In this document: in pieces, positions 55,230-64,000 of the stretch
Layout of the letters: every line of letters begins with the position of its first letter
How positions within the stretch are numbered: the stretch's first letter is position 1
Assembly (NCBI GenBank): GCA_020633465.1
Contig: JACKDN010000005.1
Coordinates: 186,001-250,000 of the forward strand
Source of the DNA: Myxococcales bacterium
GTDB lineage: Bacteria; Myxococcota_A; Bradymonadia; UBA7976; UBA1532
Length of the DNA stretch: 64,000 nucleotides
Reading direction: 5' to 3'
Notes under the pieces: model-generated
The model's input: the letters and a program-made list of their open reading frames with translations, nothing else
What the model was told of the DNA's origin: nothing
Database searches by the model: none
Position numbers and translations under genes: made by a program

Positions 55230-57641
55230 GTGTTGACCGCGCGCACCGCCGAGGTCGCCGTCCCGGTCCCGCTGCGCACCCCCCTGCACTACGCGGTGCC
55301 CGCCGACCTGGACGCCCGCGCCGTGCCCGGCGCCCGGGTGCTGGTGCCGCTGGGGCGGCGCCGCGTGGTGGGCTACGTGGTGGCCCGCGACACCGCGCCC
55401 CCCGCGGACGTGAAGCTGGTGGCGATCAGCGCGGTGCTCGACGACGCGCTGCCCACCTTCGCCCCCGCCCTGCTCGAGTTCCTCGGCTGGATGACGCGCT
55501 ACTACCGGGCGCCGCCCGGCGAGGTCTTCCGGTCGGCGCACCCGGCGGGCACCAACGTGCGCGGCGTGCCCGCCCTGCGCCTCACCGCCAGCGGCCGCGA
55601 CGCGCGCCCCGCCGGCGTGGTGGGCGCGGTGCTCGATCGCCTGCGGGCCAGCGACGGCCCGGTGCAGGTGCAGGCGCTCGAGCCGGCCCCCAGCGCGTCG
55701 CAGGTGGCCCGCATGGTGCGCGAGGGGTGGGTCGAGCGCCTCGAGGTGGTCGAGCCGCCGCGGGTCGAGGTGCGCACCGAGGACGCCTGGCGGGCGGTCG
55801 GCCCCGCGCCCACCGAGCACCGCGGGCCGGGCGGCAAGCCGCTCAAGCGCGACGTGATCCACGCCTGGCTGGTGGGCCGGGGCGCCGTGCCGGCGTCGGC
55901 CCTGCGCGAGGCCTTCCCCCACGTCCGCCCGCACCTGCAGGCGCTGGTCGACGAGGGCGCCGTCGTGCGCGAGGCCGTCGAGGTGCTGCGCGATCCCTTC
56001 TTCGGCGCGGCGGTGCCCCGCGACGCGCGGCCCACCCTCACCGCCGGGCAGCGGGCGGCGGTCGACGCGATCGGCGAGGGCGAGGGCTACCGCGCGTTCC
56101 TGCTGCACGGCGAGACGGGCAGCGGCAAGACCGAGGTGTACCTGCACGCGATCGAAGGCGTGTTGGCGCGCGGGCGCGGCGCGCTGGTGCTGGTGCCCGA
56201 GATCGCGCTGACCCCGCAGCTCGTGCGGCGCTTCCGCGCGCGGCTGGGCGACGCGCTGGCCGTCGTGCACAGCGGGCTGGCCGACGGGGCGCGCTTCGAT
56301 CAGTGGCGGCGGCTGCGCCGCGGCGAGGTGAAGGTGGCCATCGGGGCGCGCTCGGGCGTCTTCGCGCCGGTGGCCGATCTGGGGCTGATCATCGTCGATG
56401 AGGAGCACGATCCCAGCTTCAAGCAGGGCGACGGCGTCCGGTATCACGGGCGGGACATGGCGCTGGTGCGCGGCCACCTCGAAGGGGCGCGGGTGGTGCT
56501 CGGCTCGGCCACGCCCTCGCTCGAGAGCACGCGCAACGTCGAGCAGGGCAAGCTGACCCGCCTCAACCTGCGGGGCCGCCCCACCGGCGGCGCGCTGCCG
56601 CCCGTCGAGCTGGTCGATCTGCGGCTGACCGCGCGCGCGCCCGACGACCACTGGTTCCTCAGCCCGCCCCTGCGCGACGCGCTGGCGCAGACGCTGGCGC
56701 GTGGCGAGCAGACCATCCTGTTCCTCAACCGGCGCGGCTTCAGCAGCTTCGTGCAGTGCAGCACCTGCGGGCACGCCCTCGAGTGCGATCAGTGCGCGGT
56801 CAGCCTCACCTTCCACCGCGCGCGCCGGCAGCTGCGCTGCCACTACTGCGACGCCGCGCGGCCGCTGCCGCCCGCCTGCCCCGCCTGCCGCCGCAAGACC
56901 CTCGAGCTGCTCGGCCGCGGCACCGAGCGCGTCGAGGAGGCCCTCGGCACGCTCTTCCCCGAGGCGCGCGTCGCCCGCCTCGACCGCGACACCGCCTCGG
57001 GCCGCAAGCTGGAAGACCTGCTCGGCGCCATGCGCGATCGGCGCATCGACGTGCTGGTGGGCACGCAGATGGTGACGAAGGGCCACGACTTCCCCGACGT
57101 GACCCTGGTGGGCGTGCTCGACGCCGACGCCAGCCTCAACTTCCCCGACTTCCGCGCCGGCGAGCGCACCTTCCAGCTGCTGACCCAGGTGGCCGGACGG
57201 GCCGGCCGGGGGCAGCGGGCCGGGCGCGTGCTGGTGCAGACCCACGACCCCGCCCACCCCTGCCTGCTGGCCATCCGCGATCACGATCACGCGGCCTTCT
57301 CGGCCTACGAGCTGGCCAACCGCCGCCTGACCGGCTTCCCGCCCTTCACCCACGCCGCGGCCCTGCGCGTCGACGGCCGCGACGCGGGCCGCGTCGAGGC
57401 CCTCGCCCGCCGCGTCGGCGCCGTCCTGCAGCAGGCCGGCGCCGGCCAGGACGGTACGCGCCTGCGCGGCCCCGCCCCCGCCCCCCTGGGCCTGCTGCGC
57501 GGCCGCACCCGCTGGGCGATGCTGTTGACCGCCGCCCGCCGCGACGCCCTGCACCGCCTGCTGGCCGCCCTCGAAGCCGCTGATCCGCAGGTGCCCGACA
57601 CCCGCCTGGTGGTCGACATCGATCCCTACGACTTCCTCTGA
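55230..57641 (+). CDS. priA: Primosomal protein N' (replication restart helicase)
   Basis: 803 residues from GTG at 55230, with GATGAGG just upstream. N-terminal 3'-DNA-binding domain (VPLRTPLHYAVPADLDA and RVLVPLGRRRVVGYV), then helicase motifs: LLHGETGSGKTEVYL (Walker A), VDEEHDPSFKQ (DEEH), GSATPSLES, and QVAGRAGRG. Zinc-binding insert with Cys pairs CSTC, CDQC, CHYC and CPAC. Recognises abandoned forks and reloads the replicative helicase. All motifs are intact. Confidence 0.95.
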   Translation: MLTARTAEVAVPVPLRTPLHYAVPADLDARAVPGARVLVPLGRRRVVGYVVARDTAPPADVKLVAISAVLDDALPTFAPALLEFLGWMTRYYRAPPGEVFRSAHPAGTNVRGVPALRLTASGRDARPAGVVGAVLDRLRASDGPVQVQALEPAPSASQVARMVREGWVERLEVVEPPRVEVRTEDAWRAVGPAPTEHRGPGGKPLKRDVIHAWLVGRGAVPASALREAFPHVRPHLQALVDEGAVVREAVEVLRDPFFGAAVPRDARPTLTAGQRAAVDAIGEGEGYRAFLLHGETGSGKTEVYLHAIEGVLARGRGALVLVPEIALTPQLVRRFRARLGDALAVVHSGLADGARFDQWRRLRRGEVKVAIGARSGVFAPVADLGLIIVDEEHDPSFKQGDGVRYHGRDMALVRGHLEGARVVLGSATPSLESTRNVEQGKLTRLNLRGRPTGGALPPVELVDLRLTARAPDDHWFLSPPLRDALAQTLARGEQTILFLNRRGFSSFVQCSTCGHALECDQCAVSLTFHRARRQLRCHYCDAARPLPPACPACRRKTLELLGRGTERVEEALGTLFPEARVARLDRDTASGRKLEDLLGAMRDRRIDVLVGTQMVTKGHDFPDVTLVGVLDADASLNFPDFRAGERTFQLLTQVAGRAGRGQRAGRVLVQTHDPAHPCLLAIRDHDHAAFSAYELANRRLTGFPPFTHAAALRVDGRDAGRVEALARRVGAVLQQAGAGQDGTRLRGPAPAPLGLLRGRTRWAMLLTAARRDALHRLLAALEAADPQVPDTRLVVDIDPYDFL

Positions 57642-57671
57642 CCGCGGCGCGACGCCACGCGCCAAATCGGG

Positions 57672-57677
57672 TACATT
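57672..57677 (+). promoter_or_regulatory. -10-like TACATT before receiver/PATAN gene
   Basis: TACATT lies nine bases before the GTG at 57687 in a short AT-richer patch; no Shine-Dalgarno between. Candidate near-leaderless start. Confidence 0.3.
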
Positions 57678-57686
57678 CGCCGCGCC

Positions 57687-59446
57687 GTGCAGAAGAAGAT
57701 CCTCATCGTCGAAGAGGAGGCGCCCATCGCGGACGCGCTCCTCGGCCGGCTGCGCGCCCGCGGCTACGCGCCGACGCGCGTGACGGCGCCCGACGAGGCC
57801 CTGGCGGCCTTCGACGCCGAGCGCCCCGACCTGGTGGTGGCCAGCCTCACCCTGCCCGACGACGGGGGCCGGCGCGTGTGCCGCGACATCCGGCGCCGCC
57901 CGCTGGGCGCCCTGGTGCCGATCCTCTTCGTCGGCACCGGCCGCGAGGACGTGCACAGCGTCAGCGAGGCCATCGCGGCGGGCGCCGATCACTTCTTCGT
58001 CAAGCCGCACGGCGTCGGCGATCTGGTGGCCAAGGTGACCACCTACATCGGCCCGGGCGGCGAGCCCTCGGTGCCGCCCACCGAGGCCGCCGAGGCGCCC
58101 CCGCGGCCGACGGATCCGCCGCGCCCCGCGCCCGGCTCGGCCCCCCCCGCGGCCGCCCCGCTGGCCGAAGAGCCGACCATCGCCGAGCCGCCCCCGCCCG
58201 GCGACCGCTACGCCTGGTCGCTCGACGACGAGGCGCCGGCGGCGCCTGCCCTGGGCGCCGTCCCGCAGACCGCCGACGCGCCTCGGCCGGCCGCCTCGCC
58301 GCCCCGCCCACGCTGGACGAGCGCCCCGGCGCCGGCTTCCGCCCGCCCGCCGCGCCGGCGGAGGACGCCGAGGGCCTGTGGGAGTCGGTGCTGCGCCCCG
58401 GGCGCGCCGCGCCCCTCACCGAGCGCGGCGTCGGCGAGCTGCTGGCCGCCGCGGCGCGGGCCGGCCTCACCGGGCGCATCGAGGTCGCCTCGGCCGGCGT
58501 GCTGCGCCGCCTGTTCTTCGAGGCCGGCCAGCCGGTGTACGCCGACAGCAGCGCCGACGCCGAGGATCTCGCCGCGCACCTGGCCGCCGAGGGCATGGTG
58601 GCCCGCTCGGCCCTCGAGCGCGCCCGCGCCCGCGTGGCCCAGGTCGGCGGCTCGCCCGAGGAGCTGCTGATCGAGGCGGGCTACCTGGATCCCGAGGCCG
58701 TGTACCAGGCCTTGCGCGACCACGTCGTGCAGCGCGTGCTGGGGCTGTTCGCGCTCGAGGCCGGCGAGGCGGTGGTGGTGCGCGGCGGGCCGAAGCCGCT
58801 CGATCCGGTCGACCTGGGGCTGCACTCGGGTCGCCTGGTGCTCGACGGGGTGCGCCGCAAGTACGGCCGCCTTCGGCTGTACCGCGCGTTCGGCACCGCC
58901 AGCGCCATCCCCCGCCCGCGCCCCGGCGCCCAGCCGCCCACCGGCCTGGCCCTGCGCCCGGACGAGGAGGCCGTCTGGAAGGCCTGCGACGGGCACCGAT
59001 CGGCCCTCGAGATCGCCCGCGCCGCGCGCACCAGCGAGGTCGACGCCCTGGCCATCCTGTACGGGCTGTCGATGCTCGACCTGGTCGAGGGGCCCACCGG
59101 ACGCCGCCGCGGCGCGATGCCCGCCCTCGATCCCGAGCGCGTCGAGCGGGCCGGCGCGCCGCGCACCGCCGACCAGATGCCCGGCTACGCCGATCTGGTG
59201 GGCGGCAAGCTGGCCGACGTGCGCAGCGCCGACTACTTCCAGGTGCTGGGCGTGCCGCAGGGCGCCACCCGCGCCGAGGTGCGCGCCGCCTGGGAGGCCC
59301 TCAAGCGCCGCTTCGACCCCCACCGCGTGCGGCGCGACAGCCCCCTGTGGCATCAAGTGGTCGAGATCGCGGCGGTCGTCGACGACGCCCACACGATGTT
59401 GTCCGACCCCCGCCTGCGCGCCCGCTACGAGCGCGCGCTGAGCTAG
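57687..59446 (+). CDS. Degenerate receiver, PATAN (DUF4388) and J-like fusion, frame broken in linker
   Basis: Two frames join in a Pro-rich linker at a CCCC run (58302-58305); adding one C gives about 586 residues. N-terminal receiver fold (1-120): acidic pair reads EEE, the phospho-acceptor Asp position reads VVASLTLP, and the Lys is kept in FFVKPH, so phosphorylation is unlikely. The PATAN domain follows (LTGRIEVASAGVLRRLFFEAGQPVYADS ... LIEAGYLDPEAVYQAL). The C-terminus is J-domain-like (DYFQVLGVPQGATRAEVRAAW) but HPD is replaced by DPH. Likely protein-protein scaffold in a signalling pathway, as PATAN proteins often partner motility regulators. Coupled to pdf by proximity only. Confidence 0.68.
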
Positions 59447-59469
59447 GCTTCCTGACGAGGTTTCCGCCG

Positions 59470-60036
59470 ATGGCCATTCGCGAAGTGCTCACCTGGCCGG
59501 ATCCCCGGCTGCTCGAGGTCGCGTCGGACGTGCCCCTGGTCGACGACGCCGTCCGCGCGCTGATCGACGATCTGTTCGAGACGATGTACGACGCGCCCGG
59601 CGTGGGCCTGGCGGCCACCCAGATCGGGGTGCCCTGGCGCGTGGTCGTGCTCGACACCCGGGACGACGACGGCGAGAAGGCCCCGCTGGCGCTGGTCAAC
59701 GGGCGGATCGTCGCCCGCGAGGGCACGATCCTCTGGCGCGAGGGCTGCCTGTCGCTGCCCGGCATCACCGCCGAGGTCGAGCGCAGCGCGCACATCACCG
59801 TCGAGTACCTCGATCGGGACGGGCAGCCGCAGCGGCTGGAGGCCGAGGGGCTGAAGGCGGTGTGCATCCAACACGAGCTCGACCACCTCGACGGCCAGCT
59901 CTACGTCGACCGCCTGGGCCGGCTGGAGCGCAAGGCCACGCTGCTCGAATACGAAGAGGTGCAGGCCGAAGGCGCCGCCGAGGGCGACGCCGAGCCCGTC
60001 GTCGAGGTCGACACGCCCGAGCGGAGCGCCTCGTGA
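59470..60036 (+). CDS. def: Peptide deformylase
   Basis: 188 residues from ATG, GAGG upstream. The three defining motifs are present: GVGLAATQIG, EGCLSLPG (metal Cys) and QHELDHLDG (HExxH metal site). Removes the formyl group from nascent N-terminal Met, using Fe2+. The C-terminal acidic tail (about 25 residues) is longer than in the E. coli enzyme. The stop overlaps the fmt start (GTGA), the usual def-fmt pairing. Confidence 0.96.
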   Translation: MAIREVLTWPDPRLLEVASDVPLVDDAVRALIDDLFETMYDAPGVGLAATQIGVPWRVVVLDTRDDDGEKAPLALVNGRIVAREGTILWREGCLSLPGITAEVERSAHITVEYLDRDGQPQRLEAEGLKAVCIQHELDHLDGQLYVDRLGRLERKATLLEYEEVQAEGAAEGDAEPVVEVDTPERSAS

Positions 60037-60965
60037 CGCCGGCCGATCTGCGCGTCGTCTTCATGGGCACGCCCGACTTCGCGGTGCCGGGCCTCGAGGC
60101 CCTCGTCGAGGCGGGCTGTCAGGTGGTCGGCGTCGTCAGCCAGCCGGATCGACCCAAGGGCCGCGGCCGCAAGGTGCAGCGCACGCCCGTGGCCGCCTGC
60201 GCCGATCGCCACGGCCTGCCGGTGTTCCAGTGGCCGCGGCTGAACGACACCAGCTTTGCCACCCTGCGCGATCTGCGGCCGGACCTGTGCGTCGTGGTGG
60301 CGTACGGGAAGATCCTGCCCCGCCGCTACCTCGAGCTGCCGCCCCACGGCTGCCTGAACGTGCACGCCAGTCTGCTGCCCGCGCTGCGCGGCGCGGCGCC
60401 CATCCAGTGGGCCGTCATCCGAGGCCACCAGCGGACGGGCATCAGCATCATGCGCATGGACGCCGGCATGGACACCGGCGACGTGGCGCTGACGGTGCCC
60501 ACCACCATCAGCCGCGACGAGACCGCCGGCGAGCTGCACGATCGGCTGGCGCCCCTGGGCGCGCAGGCCCTCGGCCGCGCGCTCGAGGCGCTGTGCGCCG
60601 GCGCGCTGACCTTCACGCCTCAGGATCACGGCGCCGCCACGCTGGCCCCGATGCTGACCAAGGAGGACGGCCGCCTCGACTGGTCGTGGCCCGCGCAGCA
60701 GGTGCACGACCGGGTGCGCGGCACGTCGCCGTGGCCGGGCGCCTTCGTCGAGCGCGCCGACGGGCCGCTGAAGATCCACCGCACGCGCCTCGCCGAGGGC
60801 GGCGGCCCGCCGGGCACCGTCATCGCCCACGACGCCGACGGCCCGCGGGTGGCCTGCGGCGACGGCGCGGTCACCCTGCTGTCGCTGCAGCGGCCGGGCC
60901 GCACCGCCACCGCCGGCGCCGACTTCCTGCGCGGCACCCCCCTGCCCATCGGAGATCGGCTCTGA
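60033..60965 (+). CDS. fmt: Methionyl-tRNA formyltransferase
   Basis: 310 residues from GTG. VVFMGTPDFAVPGLEAL at the N-terminus, the folate-binding and catalytic CLNVHASLLPALRGAAPIQWAV (Asn, His) and MDTGDV (Asp) are all intact, followed by the C-terminal OB-like tRNA-binding domain. Formylates initiator Met-tRNA. Clear canonical Fmt, in contrast to the divergent paralogue at 29630. Coupled to def upstream and rsmB downstream. Confidence 0.96.
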   Translation: MTPADLRVVFMGTPDFAVPGLEALVEAGCQVVGVVSQPDRPKGRGRKVQRTPVAACADRHGLPVFQWPRLNDTSFATLRDLRPDLCVVVAYGKILPRRYLELPPHGCLNVHASLLPALRGAAPIQWAVIRGHQRTGISIMRMDAGMDTGDVALTVPTTISRDETAGELHDRLAPLGAQALGRALEALCAGALTFTPQDHGAATLAPMLTKEDGRLDWSWPAQQVHDRVRGTSPWPGAFVERADGPLKIHRTRLAEGGGPPGTVIAHDADGPRVACGDGAVTLLSLQRPGRTATAGADFLRGTPLPIGDRL

Positions 60966-62305
60966 GCCCGCGCCGCCGCTTCGAGGGGGACGCCCGCCGG
61001 GTCGCGTACGACGTGCTCGAGGCGCTCGACGAGCGCGAGGCCTTCCTGCAGCCCGCCCTGCAGGCCGCCGCCCAGCGCGCGCGCCTCGACGGGCGCGACC
61101 GCGGCCTCGCGCTCGAGCTGGCCAGCGGCGTCTGCCGCTGGCGCGACGCGCTCGATCACATCCTGACGCAGCACCTCAGCCGCGGCCTGGCCGACACGCC
61201 GCCCGCGGCCGTGCGGGTGCTGCGGCTGGGCGTGTATCAGCTGCGCTGGCTCGACCGCATCCCGGCGCGCGCCGCCGTGCACGCGACGGTCGAGCTGGCC
61301 CGCCAGGTGGCCGGCGACGGGCCGTCGCGGCTGGTGAACGCGGTGCTGCGCGCGGTGCAGCGGGCCGCGGCGCCACTGGACGAGGCCACGCTGCTGCGCC
61401 TGGCGCACCCGGCCTGGCTGCGCGCCGCCTGGGTGGCCGAGGGCGGCGAGGCCTGGGCCGACGCCACCGCCCGCGCGGCCAACGCGCCGGCGCCGCTGAC
61501 CGTGCGGGTCGACGCGCCAGGCGTGGATCGCGCGGCGCTGGTCGCGCGCCTGATCGACGAGGGCGCCGAGGCCGAGCCCGCCGCCCACGCGCCGGACGCG
61601 GTGCACGTGCGCCACCACCCCGCGCCCTTCGAGGGCGCCGCCTTCGGCGACGGCTGGTGGGTGGCCCAGGACGAGGCCAGCCAGCTCGTCGTGCACCTGC
61701 TCGATCCGCAGCCCGGCGACCGGGTGTGGGACGCCTGCGCGGCGCCCGGCGGCAAGACGCGCGCGATCGCCCGCCACCTGGCCACCGACGGCCGCGTGGT
61801 CGCCACCGACGTCCACCCGGCCAAAGCGAAGCGCCTCGGCCGGGCGCTGGCCGATCTGGGGCCCACGGTCGAGGTCGAGGCGCGCGACGCCGCCGATCCG
61901 CCGCCCGGCCCCTTCGACAGGGTGCTGCTCGACGCGCCGTGCACCGGCCTGGGGGTCATCCGCCGCCACCCCGAGATCAAGTGGCGGCGGCGCCCGGAGG
62001 ACGTGATCGCGCGCGCCGCCGAGCAGGCCCGCCTGCTGCGCGCCGCGGCCGCCGCCGTCCGCCCCGGCGGCGTGCTGGTCTACAGCGTCTGCAGCGATCA
62101 GCGGGCCGAGGGCCCCGACGTCGTGTCCGCGTTCCTCGCCGAGCGCGCCGACTTCGACCTCGAGGCGCCGCCCGAGGGCGCGGTGGACTGGCGACCTCTG
62201 GTGCACGGCGGCTGCCTGCGCACCCGCCCCCACCTGCACGACGCCGACGGCTTCTTCGCCGCCCGCCTGCGCCGACGCGCCCACGGCCCCCGGGAGGCCC
62301 CATGA
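60962..62305 (+). CDS. rsmB: 16S rRNA m5C967 methyltransferase RsmB
   Basis: About 447 residues. N-terminal NusB-like domain (ARRVAYDVLEALDEREAFLQPAL, RLVNAVLRAVQR), then the Rossmann core: VWDACAAPGGKTRAIAR, VVATDVHPAKAKRLGR, LLDAPCTGLGVIRRHPEIKW (motif IV Cys) and YSVCSDQRAEG (catalytic Cys). The best start is CTG at 60962, overlapping the fmt stop, with GGAG seven bases upstream; no ATG or GTG occurs before the conserved NusB-like helix. Methylates C967 of 16S rRNA. Stop overlaps the rpe ATG (ATGA). Confidence 0.92.
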   Translation: MSPRRRFEGDARRVAYDVLEALDEREAFLQPALQAAAQRARLDGRDRGLALELASGVCRWRDALDHILTQHLSRGLADTPPAAVRVLRLGVYQLRWLDRIPARAAVHATVELARQVAGDGPSRLVNAVLRAVQRAAAPLDEATLLRLAHPAWLRAAWVAEGGEAWADATARAANAPAPLTVRVDAPGVDRAALVARLIDEGAEAEPAAHAPDAVHVRHHPAPFEGAAFGDGWWVAQDEASQLVVHLLDPQPGDRVWDACAAPGGKTRAIARHLATDGRVVATDVHPAKAKRLGRALADLGPTVEVEARDAADPPPGPFDRVLLDAPCTGLGVIRRHPEIKWRRRPEDVIARAAEQARLLRAAAAAVRPGGVLVYSVCSDQRAEGPDVVSAFLAERADFDLEAPPEGAVDWRPLVHGGCLRTRPHLHDADGFFAARLRRRAHGPREAP

Positions 62306-62966
62306 CCCCGCGCATCGCCCCCTCGATCCTCTCGGCCGACTTCGGCCGGCTGGCCGCCGAGGTGGCCGCCGTCGACGCCGCGGGCGCCGACTGGATCCAC
62401 CTCGACGTCATGGACGGGCACTACGTGCCCAACCTGACCTTCGGGCCGCAGGTGGTGCGCGCGGTGCGCGACGCGACGACGAAGCCCTTCGACGTCCACC
62501 TGATGATCACCGACCCCGACACCTACGCGCCGAAGTTCCGCGACGCCGGCGCCGACTCGATCACCGTGCACGCCGAGACCTGCCCCCACCTGCACCGCAG
62601 CCTGCAGGGCGTGCGCGAGACCGGCGCCCGGGTCGGCGTCAGCCTGAACCCGCACACGCCCCTCTCGGTGCTCGACCACGTGCTCGAGGACGTCGACCTG
62701 GTGCTGCTGATGACCGTCAACCCCGGCTTCGGCGGCCAGTCGTTCATCCCGCAGATGGGCGAGAAGGTGCGCCGCCTGCGGTCGTTGATCGACGCGCGCG
62801 GATTGCCGGTTGACATCGAGGTGGACGGCGGGATAAATACGCGCACCATTTTCGAGGTTGCCCAGGCCGGCGCGAACGTGTTCGTGGCCGGCTCGGCGGT
62901 CTTCGGGGGTGGTGACTATGCCGAGGCGATCCGGGCCCTGCGGGCCCGAGCCGCCGAAGCGCTTGG

Positions 62967-62976
<10 letters not shown>
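62302..62976 (+). CDS. rpe: Ribulose-phosphate 3-epimerase
   Basis: 224 residues from ATG behind GGGAGG. TIM-barrel motifs: APSILSADFGRL, WIHLDVMDGHYVPNLTFGP (metal His/Asp), VHLMI, MTVNPGFGGQSFIP and IEVDGGIN. Interconverts ribulose-5-phosphate and xylulose-5-phosphate. Last protein gene of the def-fmt-rsmB-rpe run. Its TAG stop forms bases 8-10 of the tRNA-Pro gene, so the CDS overlaps the tRNA by ten bases. Confidence 0.96.
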
Positions 62977-63044
<68 letters not shown>

Positions 63045-63050
63045 GAAACA

Positions 63051-63086
63051 AAAAAGCCGGAGCCACATGGCTCCGGCTTTTTTTTT
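63051..63086 (+). terminator. Rho-independent terminator after tRNA-Pro
   Basis: AAAAAGCCGGAGCC stem with its complement around a short CACAT-type loop, followed by nine T. The clearest intrinsic terminator of the window; it ends the def-fmt-rsmB-rpe-tRNA transcript and its A-run also suits the convergent gene. Confidence 0.93.
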
Positions 63087-63115
63087 GGCCCCCGCCGCGA
63101 CGCGGCGGCCCGACG

Positions 63116-63730
63116 TCAGGCCTGGAAGTCGGTCACGTCGCCGAGGCCCACCCGGATGACCTCGGGCGGATCCTGCGTCAGGTCGACCACGCTCGAGGGC
63201 ACCCCCGGCACGTCGCCGCCGTCGAGCACCGCGGCGAGGCCGTGGCCGAACACCGACTCGCAGTGCCAGGGATCGTGGATGGTCTCGTCGGTGTCCGGAT
63301 CGATCGCGGTCGTCACGATCAGCGGGCGGTCGACGGCCGCGATGATCGCCTGCGGCACGCCGTGGGCCGGCACGCGCACGCCGAAGCGCTTGCGCTTGTC
63401 GCCGATACGCCGGGGCAGGTTGCGGTTGGCCTCGAGGATGAAGCAGTAGGGCCCGGGCAGGTACCGGCGCAGCAGTCGGAAGGCCCGGTCGTCGACCAGC
63501 GCGAACTCGCTGATGTGGCGCAGATCGCGAAACACCAAGGCCAGCGGCTTCTTGGGATCCAGCCGCCGCAGCGCCATCAGCTTCTGCACCGCGGTGCGGT
63601 TGTCGGGCAGACAGGCCAGCGCGTAGGTGGTGTCGGTGGGGATGGCCACCACGCCGTCGTCCTCGAGGAAGGTGACGACGCGCTCGATGCGGTAGGGCGA
63701 CGGATAGCGCCCGTCCATCTGAAGAATCAT
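63116..63730 (-). CDS. Sua5/YciO/YrdC family protein
   Basis: 204 residues; the ATG overlaps the stop of the YhbY gene (ATGA). The YrdC fold is evident: VVTFLEDDGVVAIPTDTTYALACLP, KPLALVFRDLRHISEFA, LLRRYLPGPYCFILEANRNLPRR and FGVRVPAHGVPQAIIAAV. Length and spelling (PTDTTYAL) match the YciO subgroup better than the threonylcarbamoyl-AMP synthase TsaC. Role either in t6A synthesis or an uncharacterised RNA-related reaction. Confidence 0.9.
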   Translation of the reverse strand: MILQMDGRYPSPYRIERVVTFLEDDGVVAIPTDTTYALACLPDNRTAVQKLMALRRLDPKKPLALVFRDLRHISEFALVDDRAFRLLRRYLPGPYCFILEANRNLPRRIGDKRKRFGVRVPAHGVPQAIIAAVDRPLIVTTAIDPDTDETIHDPWHCESVFGHGLAAVLDGGDVPGVPSSVVDLTQDPPEVIRVGLGDVTDFQA

Positions 63731-64000
63731 GCGTCCTCCACGGGCCGTGGCGCCTCGTCGACGACGCCGGGCAGCGCCACCTGAGGATCCTCCAGCCGGC
63801 GCCGGTACAGCAGCGCGGTGCGGCCGATCACCTGGGCGACGTGACTGCCGGTGGCGTCCGCCAGATCCCGGGGCGTCTGCTTGCGATCCTCGGGCGCCTC
63901 GGTCGACACCGACACCTTGATCAGCTCGTGCGTCTCGAGCGCGTCGAGCGTCGCCGCGACGACCCCCTCGCTGACGCCCGCGTGGCCCACCTGGACGACG
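63727..64000 (-). CDS. yhbY: YhbY/CRS1 family RNA-binding protein, N-terminus beyond window
   Basis: C-terminal 90 residues of a CRM-domain protein; the frame stays open to the right edge (VVQVGHAGVSEGVVAATLDALETHELIKVSV), so the true start lies outside. VGHAGVSEGVV and HELIKV are the conserved CRM helix and strand, and the later GRTALLYRRR is the usual end of the domain. YhbY associates with pre-50S ribosomal subunits. Coupled to the YciO-like gene by ATGA. Confidence 0.88.
   Translation of the reverse strand, partial: VVQVGHAGVSEGVVAATLDALETHELIKVSVSTEAPEDRKQTPRDLADATGSHVAQVIGRTALLYRRRLEDPQVALPGVVDEAPRPVEDA

Noticed and set aside
55502..56041. Open frames antisense to priA
   Set aside because: Arg/Ser/Thr-rich shadows without ribosome sites, opposite an intact PriA frame.

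Overview
The window is very GC-rich and gene-dense. It has few introduced-looking segments: I see no transposase, integrase, phage gene or CRISPR array. Many lipoproteins carry Cys-rich CDGxDEDCDG, GGEPGMGG or EADMGAP repeats. FHA, cNMP-binding, PATAN and PAS-kinase signalling proteins are common, and start codons often overlap the preceding stop (ATGA, GTGA). Together these suggest a former deltaproteobacterium, most likely a Myxococcota-type organism. The taxon is an inference from gene style, not from a marker gene.

Region 1 (1-21.8 kb, all minus strand) is the most distinctive. It encodes 51 CXXCH and 3 CX4CH heme-binding motifs in six proteins. Read in the direction of transcription it holds: a secreted lipoprotein (19034-21577), a large zinc metalloprotease lipoprotein and a small beta-barrel protein. 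Then come three tandem nine-heme periplasmic cytochromes and a membrane protein with two cNMP-binding domains, four [4Fe-4S] motifs and a di-heme-b helix pair. These are followed by a 1365-residue fusion of FHA domains, seven hemes, a ferredoxin and an FAD/NAD(P) flavoprotein, a 15-heme lipoprotein, an outer-membrane beta-barrel and a further multiheme lipoprotein cut by the window edge. I read the cytochrome part as a complete trans-envelope electron conduit: NAD(P)H or quinol at the inner membrane, periplasmic heme carriers, then a porin-cytochrome module. It would be gated by phospho-peptide and cyclic-nucleotide signals.

Region 2 (21.8-35.3 kb) holds two Hsp20 chaperones with a structured leader, an FAD-linked oxidase, a zinc-ribbon/BON/LysM protein, a repeat-rich LTD lipoprotein and an M19 dipeptidase. 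It also has nicotinate phosphoribosyltransferase, a formyltransferase paralogue, two methyltransferases, a rhomboid protease coupled to a histidine kinase, and a DUF4920 protein. Region 3 (35.3-46.9 kb) has the MrfA helicase/MrfB nuclease pair, with a palindrome resembling a myxobacterial LexA box directly upstream. A PAS kinase, a DUF5995 protein, a MopE-like Cys/Gly-rich lipoprotein and a transglutaminase pair follow.

Region 4 (46.9-54.3 kb) encodes a type IIA topoisomerase (ParC then ParE), followed convergently by three paralogous genes for a winged-helix-like family that I cannot assign. Region 5 (54.5-64 kb) is housekeeping: PriA, a receiver/PATAN/J-like protein, peptide deformylase, Met-tRNA formyltransferase, RsmB, ribulose-phosphate epimerase, tRNA-Pro(CGG) overlapping the epimerase stop, a strong terminator, a Sua5/YciO-family protein and a partial YhbY.

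Six genes show frame breaks (24534, 25559, 35323, 42002, 53408, 57687). Every break lies in a G/C homopolymer or low-complexity tract, so assembly indels are at least as likely as real mutations. All six should be read as one gene each until resequenced.
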